A stretch of 11,070 bases of DNA from NCBI GenBank assembly GCA_004293295.1, contig RDYC01000230.1, positions 1 through 11,070 on the forward strand. The letters are read 5' to 3'. The first letter of the stretch is position 1. Each line of letters begins with the position of its first letter. Shown here in pieces: positions 4,602 to 11,070 of this stretch. The stretch comes from Bacteroidota bacterium. Its GTDB lineage: Bacteria > Bacteroidota > Bacteroidia > UKL13-3. The notes under the pieces were generated by a model that saw only the letters and a list, made by a program, of their open reading frames with translations, was not told the origin of the DNA and searched no databases. The position numbers were made by a program, and so were the translations under genes.

Positions 4602-6645
4602 TGTTTCCGTTTACGTTAAGCGTTTTCAGCTTTTTATTGGCGTAACCAGTATATTCAGCCTGATAAATATAACTGCCAGTTGGCATAGGCTTACCATTTA
4701 ATTTTCCATCCCACGTATGGTCTAGTTTATTGCTCTCAAAAATAAGTTGCCCCCAGCGGTTGTATATGTTGAGTTTAAATGATACCACATCAACACCAAC
4801 TGGCATATAAACATCATTTATGCCATCATCATTTGGTGAAAACGAATTAGGAAAATAAACGGTAACGGGGCATCTTCTTTTTACGGTAGTTCCATCACTT
4901 CCATCGCATCCTCTATAATCTTTTACCACTACAAAATATTCGCCCAAATCGCCAACTATAATCCATTGTGTGGTATCTTCAGTCGGTGTCCATTTGTAGG
5001 TGGAGAATCCTTCTCCTGCATCCAGTTTTACCAGTTCTTTTTCTTTATCGCATATGGTAAACTCATCACCTAGAGCGGTAAATAATGGCGGGTAATAATT
5101 AATGGTAACGTCATCAGTTTCGTGGCATGTTCCATTGAAAACCTTTAGACTATACTTTCCTGATTGATTAACGATGATGGTTTGGGTAGAATCACCACTA
5201 CTCCATAAGTACTGCTCTCCCATCGGGCCTGTTAGCCTAATGCTTACTCCATAACATAATGTAGTATCATCTCCCAACGAAAAAGGTGGGGCTTGCCTAA
5301 TCGCTATCGAATCTCTTAATACAAAAGTTCTACCACACCTATGGATGGTTAAGGTAAAAGAATAGGTTTTGGCATCTAAATAAACATGTTTTTGAAATGG
5401 GGTCAATGTGGTTTGTGGAGAACTGCCATCCCCAAAATTCCAAGTTAAAGAATCGTAAGTATGGTTATTACTGAGGCGTATTAAAGTAGTATCCCCTTTA
5501 CAAATACCTTTAACTATAATTACACTGTCGTTGGCTGGACTTTTTACTCTTCGGCCTGATGCAAATGCCGGTAACTCAAATTGGGCGGTTCGTATTACAT
5601 CACCCGGTTTGTTCAGTCTTAGGTAAGTTTTTTGATAGTTGCAACCCGCTCCTAAAACATTAGGGTTTAATATCGCATCTATGCGTTCGCCAGGTATACC
5701 ACCATTATGGGTTGAGAGATAGATTCTGCCATCGGGACCTAATCTCAAAATATTGAAGTTGTCAGGGGCATTAGCAACAGGATAGGTATTATTACCAAAG
5801 TTTACTCCAGAGTATTGCACAAGAGTGCTTTGCTGCAAACTATAAGTGATATATAATTTGCTGTCGTCAGGTGAAAATGCTATTCCATAAGCATAATCCC
5901 AAGCTGGGTCTTTAGGAAGAGGAAACGCGTTTGACACTACCCCACAGACCTGATCAAAATCAAATACTTCAGCAAAAGAGTTTGCTGATGAATAATGTGT
6001 AACAACAAGTTTGTTTCCTTGGTTAGAACCAACCATATCTCCATATCCACCGGTGGGTTTTGAGCCAACTTTTGAAATAATGGGCTGTGCTGTTACTCCT
6101 GAAGCATCAACATAATGCGCTTTAAAATGGTTGTTGTTTTGTTCATGGGTAATTACCCAAAATGCATCAGCATATTGATGATAAATAGCGGTTACTTGTT
6201 TCAGGTTATTGCTTGAAATGGTTTGAGCTGTGGTGATCACTTCTCCTTCACCTGCGTTTTTGCTCATGTCAATAATTACATATTGTAAGTCGGCAATATT
6301 ACCTATGAAAAACAGGTAATATGTTGAAGTGCTTTCCGGTACCGGAACAATAACCAAGTCTCCTGTTGGAGATGCTGAAGGAATGTCCCCATTTAACATC
6401 ACCTGATGTTTGTAATTCCAAACCTTTTGTCCATTGGTGTAAAACAACAAGTTTCCGGTTAATGGGTCCGATATGGAGGCCGTTCTTCCATAGCTGTTTT
6501 GAGGATTATCAAATTTGGGAACTGCAATCCCTGTTTCAAAACTTAAGGCTGCATACCGTCCAAAATACCAATTGTTTTGTTCCTTTTGTGCATGCACCAT
6601 TATTGTATACAAACAAACACCTAAAAGTAGTTTAGCTTTTAACAT
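4585..6645 (-). CDS. Secreted T9SS type B cargo protein with PKD and CHU_C domains (paralogue B)
   Basis: A 686-residue surface or secreted protein. Residues 1-20 form a Sec signal peptide (hydrophobic LLLGVCLYTIMVHAQ). About 22-365 look like a beta-propeller-type region with WYFG and LLFYTNGQKVWN motifs and SPDDSKLYITYS / GPDGRIYLST blade-like repeats. A PKD-like domain at about 372-450 carries WNFGDG (402-407). Two Ig-like modules follow (about 455-590), then a gliding-motility-type CHU_C sorting domain (about 595-686) with FPNSFSPNDDGINDVY, IYNRWGQLIFES and HTWDG, ending GNITLIR. CHU_C domains direct export and surface attachment by the type IX system. The ATG is 2 nt after the stop of its paralogue, so the pair is probably translationally coupled. 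The C-terminal 170 residues match the paralogue at 138 positions without gaps. The ligand or function is unknown. Confidence 0.9.
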   Translation of the reverse strand: MLKAKLLLGVCLYTIMVHAQKEQNNWYFGRYAALSFETGIAVPKFDNPQNSYGRTASISDPLTGNLLFYTNGQKVWNYKHQVMLNGDIPSASPTGDLVIVPVPESTSTYYLFFIGNIADLQYVIIDMSKNAGEGEVITTAQTISSNNLKQVTAIYHQYADAFWVITHEQNNNHFKAHYVDASGVTAQPIISKVGSKPTGGYGDMVGSNQGNKLVVTHYSSANSFAEVFDFDQVCGVVSNAFPLPKDPAWDYAYGIAFSPDDSKLYITYSLQQSTLVQYSGVNFGNNTYPVANAPDNFNILRLGPDGRIYLSTHNGGIPGERIDAILNPNVLGAGCNYQKTYLRLNKPGDVIRTAQFELPAFASGRRVKSPANDSVIIVKGICKGDTTLIRLSNNHTYDSLTWNFGDGSSPQTTLTPFQKHVYLDAKTYSFTLTIHRCGRTFVLRDSIAIRQAPPFSLGDDTTLCYGVSIRLTGPMGEQYLWSSGDSTQTIIVNQSGKYSLKVFNGTCHETDDVTINYYPPLFTALGDEFTICDKEKELVKLDAGEGFSTYKWTPTEDTTQWIIVGDLGEYFVVVKDYRGCDGSDGTTVKRRCPVTVYFPNSFSPNDDGINDVYMPVGVDVVSFKLNIYNRWGQLIFESNKLDHTWDGKLNGKPMPTGSYIYQAEYTGYANKKLKTLNVNGNITLIR
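4917..4968 (-). repeat. 52-bp exact repeat, copy in paralogue B
   Basis: These 52 bases are identical to 6980-7031 at an offset of 2063 bp, the same offset as the two stop codons. The repeat codes for part of the Ig-like module just before the CHU_C domain, and is identical at synonymous positions too. Confidence 0.85.
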
Positions 6646-6647
6646 CG

Positions 6648-8768
6648 TTATCTGATTAACGTGATATTACCTTCGGTATTAAAAGTCTGCATTTTTTTAT
6701 GAATAAATCCTGTGTATTGTGCGGTGTAAATATAGGTATCAGTTGGTACAAATTTGCCTTTTATTGTGCCATCCCATGTATGGTTAAGGTTATCGCTTTC
6801 AAAAACAAGCTGCCCCCAGCGGTTATATATTTTGAGTTGAAACGACTCTACATCAACACCAACAGGGGCATAAACATCATTTATACCATCATTGTTTGGC
6901 GAAAATGAGTTGGGAAAATAAACGGCCACCGGGCAGCGCCTCTTCACCTTGGTTCCGTCACTTCCATCGCATCCCCTAAAATCTTTTACCACTACAAAAT
7001 ATTCGCCCAAATCGCCAACTATAATCCATTGGGTAGTATCTTCGGTCGGTGTCCATTTGTAGGTGGAAAATCCTTCTCCTGCATCAAGCTTTACCAGTTC
7101 TTTTTCTTTATCGCAGATTGTGTACTCATCGTTAAGTGCGGTAAACAGGGGAGGATGATATGCAATATTAATTTCAGCGGTTGATTGGCAGTTGCCACTG
7201 CTAATACTGACTTGATACCTGCCCGCTTTTTTTACCAAAATTTCAGCCGAGGTATCACCGGTATTCCACAGGTAATTTTGCGCTGTTATCGGTACCTTCA
7301 GCGTGATTGAAACGCCATTACACAAGGTAGTGTCGCTTCCTAAACTGAAAGTTGTTTGTTCAATTATTTTTATGGTATCAATAATCTCCGACTGGTAACC
7401 ACACACAAACCAAATAAATTTAGTGATGTAAGTTCCTGCTTTGGTGTAAACATGCGAAGTGTTTTTTAATGTTGATGAATTACCATCTCCAAACACCCAA
7501 ATCACCGAGTCGCAAATTACGTCAGTTGTATTTTGTAGTTCGAAGCTTGAACGAGATTGTGCACAAGCTGGGATTATGTTCAGTTTTGGTGGATTATCGG
7601 TGCCTTTATTGTTGGAGATGTCATGAACAAAAACAGGAAAATGTTCTAAGCCAATACTGCCGAGAATAGGATTTTGACTTAACTCAATAGCGTTTTGTCC
7701 AAAGTTACAGGCGGCTCCAAGTGAAGAAGGACTATTAACAACAGATATTCTTGATGTAAATGTTCTATTCTGCGAACTTGCAATGTATATTTTATCGTCA
7801 TCACCGAGTTGCATGTCCCCGATCACCTCATAAGAAGCGGATATCAATACTTTGGATGCAGAAGGATCCGTAGATTCCATGTCATACTGATAAAGTTCGT
7901 AAGTATCGCCTAGCCTGTAATACGAAACATACAAATAACGTCCAGTTGCATCATAACTCATGCGGCAAGAGTTGGCAAAAACTGTTCCCATCAGGGTATA
8001 CAAATCATTTAGAATGGTTATGGTGCCACACTTTTTGTCAATTGCATATTCAGCTATCTGTGCCTCATCAATGCTACTTCCGCTTGCCGGGAAGAAACCG
8101 TAAGCGAGTCTATTTCCGGCCCTGTTACTGGTCATTTTGCCGTAGTTATATTGAGTGGATGGGTAAGTTTGGGGCCCGGTTACAGATATTACAGGTGATT
8201 TATAAATTTGATTGTTTGAAATACGGTAGGATAAAAATTTATTGGTACCCTTTTGATGGGTGATTAGCCAATGTCCTTGTTGATTGGGTAAACGCACTGC
8301 TGTAAATTGCAGATCCATGCCTCTAGCTAAAAGGCTATCTTTATATACCACTTCACCTAATCCACCATTGGCTTTTAAATCTACAAACGCATAATAAATT
8401 TCATCTATATCATTGGTGTAAAAAACAAAATAGCTGTTGTTATAATTATCTACAATCAGGCCGTTTGATATGGAATGAGATAAAGAGCTTCCTTTTAATA
8501 ATGTTCCATTTCGCATGGGGCTGTTGGTTTTGTCCCACACTTGCTTGCCATTGGTGTATAAAAGTACTGAGCCGGATGTTTTATCTGATATGATGGCGCA
8601 ACCGGCACCGGATAACATATTACTCGCTTTATCAGGAATAATGGACATGACCTTATTGTTAAATTTCATGCCCAAATTGGTACCAAAAAGCCAAGTGTTG
8701 TTTTGGTTCTGGGCTTGAAGGTATTGAAGGCCAGTGAGTATGATAACAATTGAAATAATTAGCCTCAT
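6648..8768 (-). CDS. Secreted T9SS type B cargo protein with PKD and CHU_C domains (paralogue A)
   Basis: A 706-residue relative of the downstream gene with the same architecture: signal peptide MRLIISIVIILTGLQYLQAQ (1-20), a propeller-like region (about 22-380) with TWLFG and LLYTNGKQVWD, a PKD-like domain with FGDG (about 426-429), two Ig-like modules (about 478-600), and a CHU_C sorting domain (about 617-706) with FPNSFSPNNDGINDVY and IYNRWGQLVFES. I chose the ATG at 8768. An in-frame TTG at 8804 would add 12 residues (MQRFCNKNSLRG) before a good signal peptide and lies inside a hairpin. With the ATG the gap to the channel gene is 39 nt. Its stop is 2 nt from the next ATG. It is probably surface-exposed or secreted; a beta-propeller fold is inferred, and the binding target is unknown. 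Confidence 0.88.
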   Translation of the reverse strand: MRLIISIVIILTGLQYLQAQNQNNTWLFGTNLGMKFNNKVMSIIPDKASNMLSGAGCAIISDKTSGSVLLYTNGKQVWDKTNSPMRNGTLLKGSSLSHSISNGLIVDNYNNSYFVFYTNDIDEIYYAFVDLKANGGLGEVVYKDSLLARGMDLQFTAVRLPNQQGHWLITHQKGTNKFLSYRISNNQIYKSPVISVTGPQTYPSTQYNYGKMTSNRAGNRLAYGFFPASGSSIDEAQIAEYAIDKKCGTITILNDLYTLMGTVFANSCRMSYDATGRYLYVSYYRLGDTYELYQYDMESTDPSASKVLISASYEVIGDMQLGDDDKIYIASSQNRTFTSRISVVNSPSSLGAACNFGQNAIELSQNPILGSIGLEHFPVFVHDISNNKGTDNPPKLNIIPACAQSRSSFELQNTTDVICDSVIWVFGDGNSSTLKNTSHVYTKAGTYITKFIWFVCGYQSEIIDTIKIIEQTTFSLGSDTTLCNGVSITLKVPITAQNYLWNTGDTSAEILVKKAGRYQVSISSGNCQSTAEINIAYHPPLFTALNDEYTICDKEKELVKLDAGEGFSTYKWTPTEDTTQWIIVGDLGEYFVVVKDFRGCDGSDGTKVKRRCPVAVYFPNSFSPNNDGINDVYAPVGVDVESFQLKIYNRWGQLVFESDNLNHTWDGTIKGKFVPTDTYIYTAQYTGFIHKKMQTFNTEGNITLIR
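6980..7031 (-). repeat. 52-bp exact repeat, copy in paralogue A
   Basis: This is the second copy of the 52-bp stretch at 4917-4968, within a larger region of high identity running to both stop codons without indels. Confidence 0.85.
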
Positions 8769-8786
8769 GCCCCTTAGACTGTTTTT

Positions 8787-8805
8787 GTTGCAGAAACGTT
8801 GCAAC
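8787..8805 (-). other. Hairpin between the channel gene and paralogue A
   Basis: GTTGCA (8787-8792) and TGCAAC (8800-8805) form a perfect 6-bp stem with a 7-nt loop in the 39-nt gap after the channel stop codon. In minus-strand RNA it is followed by A residues rather than Us, so it does not look like a terminator. It may mark an RNA processing or stability site, or be chance. It would bury the alternative TTG start at 8804. Confidence 0.4.
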
Positions 8806-8807
8806 TG

Positions 8808-9827
8808 TTATTTGTTTAAAGTTACTTTTAATGCCTCCATTTGCTCAGCAGTGCCTAATACGATTAGCTTGGTACCGGCAGGTAAGACAGTAAAAATATC
8901 TGGATTAACAGTATAAGAACCATCTGTATTTTTTAATCCAATTACATTTACTCCGGTTTTGTGCCTTAAATTTAGCTCTGCAATAGTGTTTCCGTTGAGT
9001 TGTTTAGCAATTTTTTCCAATTCAATCTCTTCTAGTTGCACCCCTTCTCCTTGGCCGGAAATAATATCCAGAAATTCTTTTACATCAGGCTGGGTAATTA
9101 ATGAGGCCATATGCGCTCCTCCAATTTTATCCGGCATAATTACATTACTTGCACCTGCTCTTTTAAGTTTTTTAACAGAACTATCCGTTGAGGCCCGGCT
9201 AATGATGGTCATTTCACTGTTAATTTCTCTGGCGGTAAGCACCACATACACATTATCTGCATCATCCGGTAAAGTAGTTATCAATCCCCTGGCTTTTTTA
9301 ATACCTGCATCTTCCAATACCTCATCTTTAGTGGCGTCCTCATTAAGGTACCAATGAATACCATTGGCTTGGAGTTCATCATTCAAATCTTTTCGGCTTT
9401 CAATTACCACAAACGGAATTTTTTTTCGGTTTAAAATTTCAGCCGCCTCTTTACCTGTTCTGCCGTATCCGCACAAAATCACATGGTTATTTAATTTAGC
9501 TATCTGTTGTTTCATTTTATTGGATTTATACTTTTCAAAAAAATCTCCCTGTATTAAAATGCTGGTAATCAGTGATAGTGCGTAGGCGAAAATTCCAAGG
9601 TTGGAAATAATCAGAAAGATGGTAAAAATTCTACCTGCATCACTTAATGGATTTGTTTCGCCAAACCCTACTGTAGCAATGGTAATTACCGACATGTACA
9701 AGGCATCAAGAAAATTGAAGTCCTCGATGGTCATATAACCAATTACACCAATGGTAATAGGGATTACTATCAGTAAAAAGGAGAGAATTACCCTTGACGT
9801 CAGTTTTTCAGGTCGTAAGAATGACAT
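8808..9827 (-). CDS. Two-TM potassium channel with RCK (TrkA-N/TrkA-C) domain, MthK-like
   Basis: A 339-residue inner-membrane K+ channel protein of the same size and order as archaeal MthK. TM1 spans about 13-33, a pore helix leads to the selectivity filter TVGFGE (52-57), and TM2 spans about 66-92 with Gly78 as a likely gating hinge. The cytoplasmic RCK_N Rossmann domain (about 114-240) has HVILCGYGRTG with glycines 120, 122 and 125, and an acidic residue at the end of the second strand (Glu143). An RCK_C domain (about 257-337) ends in LPAGTKLIVLGT. Such channels form tetramers gated by ligands (Ca2+ or nucleotides) bound to the RCK ring; the ligand here is not readable. It is divergent from gyrB with 132 nt between, and lies upstream of two T9SS surface proteins on the same strand. 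Confidence 0.93.
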   Translation of the reverse strand: MSFLRPEKLTSRVILSFLLIVIPITIGVIGYMTIEDFNFLDALYMSVITIATVGFGETNPLSDAGRIFTIFLIISNLGIFAYALSLITSILIQGDFFEKYKSNKMKQQIAKLNNHVILCGYGRTGKEAAEILNRKKIPFVVIESRKDLNDELQANGIHWYLNEDATKDEVLEDAGIKKARGLITTLPDDADNVYVVLTAREINSEMTIISRASTDSSVKKLKRAGASNVIMPDKIGGAHMASLITQPDVKEFLDIISGQGEGVQLEEIELEKIAKQLNGNTIAELNLRHKTGVNVIGLKNTDGSYTVNPDIFTVLPAGTKLIVLGTAEQMEALKVTLNK

Positions 9828-9894
9828 GTGAGCAAGGTAATTTTTTTTATTGAAAATACGAGGAAAACTTGTGGAAAAGTATAAGTAAAAACTG

Positions 9895-9916
9895 GCGTTA
9901 ACTTTAGGTTAAGCGC
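9895..9916. other. Imperfect palindrome between the channel gene and gyrB
   Basis: GCGTTAAC (9895-9902) and GTTAAGCGC (9908-9916) pair as an 8-bp stem with one bulged G and a 5-nt loop. The palindrome overlaps the upstream element of the candidate gyrB promoter, so it could be an operator; that is inference. Confidence 0.3.
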
Positions 9917-9935
9917 GTTATCTGCCGTATATTTA
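9905..9935 (+). promoter_or_regulatory. Candidate promoter for gyrB
   Basis: TATATTTA (9928-9935) is one mismatch from TAnnTTTG. The corresponding upstream element, 19 nt before, is poor (TAGG within CTTTAGG). The spacing to the gyrB ATG at 9960 is reasonable. This is a weak call. Confidence 0.35.
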
Positions 9936-9959
9936 CGCATTAATTGAAATCGTTTTAAA

Positions 9960-11070
9960 ATGTCAGAAAGTTCAATGGAAAACAAACAAAATTATGGTGC
10001 CGACAATATTCAGGTACTTGAGGGTTTAGAAGCAGTTAGAAAACGCCCTGCAATGTACATTGGAGATATTGGAACAAGGGGATTGCACCACTTGGTTTAT
10101 GAGGTGGTAGATAACTCAATTGATGAAGCATTAGCCGGGTATTGTAAAAATATTTTGGTAACCATTCATCCAAACAATGCCATCAGCGTGCTGGATGATG
10201 GTCGCGGTATCCCGACAGGAATGCATGCCAAAGAAGGAAAGTCGGCCCTAGAGGTGGTAATGACCGTGCTGCATGCAGGGGGTAAGTTTGATAAGGACAC
10301 TTATAAGGTTTCAGGAGGATTGCATGGTGTGGGTGTAAGTTGCGTAAACGCACTTTCTATTTTGTTGAGAGCAACAGTTTACCGTGAAGGCAAAATTTTT
10401 CAACAAGAATACAGTTGCGGTAAACCACTCTATGATGTGAAGGTAGTTGGAGAGTCGGATAAAACAGGTACCCTGGTTTATTTTGAACCTGATTTAAGCA
10501 TTTTTACTTCGGGAGAATACAAGTTTGATACATTGGCAGCGCGTATGCGCGAGTTGTCGTTCTTGAATAGGGGCATCCGCATCACCCTTAAAGATGAAAG
10601 ACCTAATGAAGAAGGTAAATTACACGAGGAAAGCTTTTTCAGCGAAGGTGGTTTAAAAGAGTTTGTTAACTTTTTAGATGGTACCCGCGAAAAATTATTG
10701 CCTGAACCCATTTATGTGGAAGGTGAAAAAAATGGCGTTCCTGTAGAGGTAGCCATGACTTATAACAATGGTTACAGCGAAAACTTACATAGTTATGTAA
10801 ACAACATCAATACTCATGAAGGTGGAACGCATGTGGCTGGTTTTAGAAGGGCATTAACACGCACGCTAAAATCATATGCCGAAAAAGAAGGCATGTTTAA
10901 AAACTTGAAGTTCGAAATTTCAGGAGATGATTTCCGCGAGGGTTTAACAGGTGTAATATCCGTTAAAGTGCAGGAGCCTCAATTTGAAGGGCAAACCAAA
11001 ACCAAATTGGGTAATAGTGATGTTACCGGAGCGGTTGACCAATGCGTTGGCGAAATGTTGAATAACTTCT
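9960..11070 (+). CDS. gyrB: DNA gyrase subunit B, N-terminal part (runs off the window)
   Basis: The first 370 codons are present and stay open to the window edge. GyrB is the ATPase subunit of DNA gyrase, which introduces negative supercoils. The translation starts MSESSMENKQNYGADNIQVL. The GHKL ATPase motifs are complete: VYEVVDNSIDEALAG (46-60) with Glu48 and Asn52, LDDGRGIP (78-85) with Asp79, and the ATP-lid GGLHGVGV (119-126). The transducer domain reaches QTKTKLGNSDV, where Gln345 and Lys347 match the E. coli ATP-contacting Gln335 and Lys337. The YGADNIQVLEGLEAVRKRP opening and the full-length lid favour GyrB over ParE. The ATG at 9960 is chosen; an internal ATG at codon 6 is possible. 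There is no Shine-Dalgarno sequence, and the codon is preceded by an A-rich stretch as usual in this phylum. Confidence 0.96.
   Translation, partial: MSESSMENKQNYGADNIQVLEGLEAVRKRPAMYIGDIGTRGLHHLVYEVVDNSIDEALAGYCKNILVTIHPNNAISVLDDGRGIPTGMHAKEGKSALEVVMTVLHAGGKFDKDTYKVSGGLHGVGVSCVNALSILLRATVYREGKIFQQEYSCGKPLYDVKVVGESDKTGTLVYFEPDLSIFTSGEYKFDTLAARMRELSFLNRGIRITLKDERPNEEGKLHEESFFSEGGLKEFVNFLDGTREKLLPEPIYVEGEKNGVPVEVAMTYNNGYSENLHSYVNNINTHEGGTHVAGFRRALTRTLKSYAEKEGMFKNLKFEISGDDFREGLTGVISVKVQEPQFEGQTKTKLGNSDVTGAVDQCVGEMLNNF

Noticed and set aside
8768..8804. TTG-initiated extension of paralogue A to 8804
   Set aside because: It adds 12 polar residues before a normal signal peptide, uses a rare start, and lies in a hairpin; the ATG at 8768 is better.
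8959..9585. Plus-strand ORFs of 132 and 73 residues opposite the channel gene
   Set aside because: They are antisense shadows of a conserved RCK domain with no independent support.
9800..9985. 61-residue minus-strand ORF spanning the channel/gyrB gap
   Set aside because: It overlaps the start of both divergent genes and resembles nothing known to me; its upstream part is antisense to gyrB.
10478..10711. 77-residue minus-strand ORF opposite gyrB
   Set aside because: It is antisense to the conserved GyrB transducer region.
1..11070. CRISPR arrays, tRNA genes, transposases, toxin-antitoxin or phage defence modules
   Set aside because: I looked for regularly spaced repeats, cloverleaf-like elements and typical protein motifs and found none.

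Overview
The window looks like a chromosomal segment of a member of the Bacteroidota. The signs are the gene order rpmB-rpmG-DUF4295-ftsY-rimO, two large secreted proteins with C-terminal sorting domains of the type IX secretion system (CHU_C / type B), AT-rich intergenic DNA, promoter-like TTTG-N19-TAnnTTTG motifs, and starts that mostly lack Shine-Dalgarno sequences. I cannot name a genus. No rRNA or tRNA gene, CRISPR array, transposase or phage gene was seen, and no stretch over 300 bases lacks a gene.

Layout. On the minus strand, 1-1835 holds rimO (cut by the window edge), ftsY, a 50-residue DUF4295 gene, rpmG (L33) and rpmB (L28). This is a translation and membrane-targeting cluster with a hairpin terminator between the DUF4295 gene and ftsY. 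On the plus strand, 1982-4601 holds an enoyl-CoA hydratase, a four-helix-bundle (S23/IVP-type) gene flanked by inverted GGCAGTAGGCAA repeats, and a queA of the long type. On the minus strand, 4585-9827 holds a two-TM potassium channel with a cytoplasmic RCK domain, followed closely by two tandem paralogous surface proteins. The second of these overlaps the 3' end of queA tail to tail by 17 bp. On the plus strand, gyrB begins at 9960 and runs off the right edge.

How the genes fit together. Most are housekeeping genes: ribosome assembly, signal recognition particle receptor, S12 methylthiolation, queuosine synthesis, DNA supercoiling and fatty-acid-type CoA chemistry. The accessory content is the repeat-bounded four-helix-bundle unit wedged between the hydratase and queA, and the paralogous T9SS cargo pair. 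The pair shares a C-terminal 170 residues at about 81% identity while the N-terminal halves have diverged strongly. I found no clearly new multi-gene system. The points most worth a second look are the repeat-bounded unit, the homogenised tails of the surface proteins, the channel/surface-protein gene cluster, and a strong Shine-Dalgarno sequence in front of rpmG in a lineage that rarely uses them.
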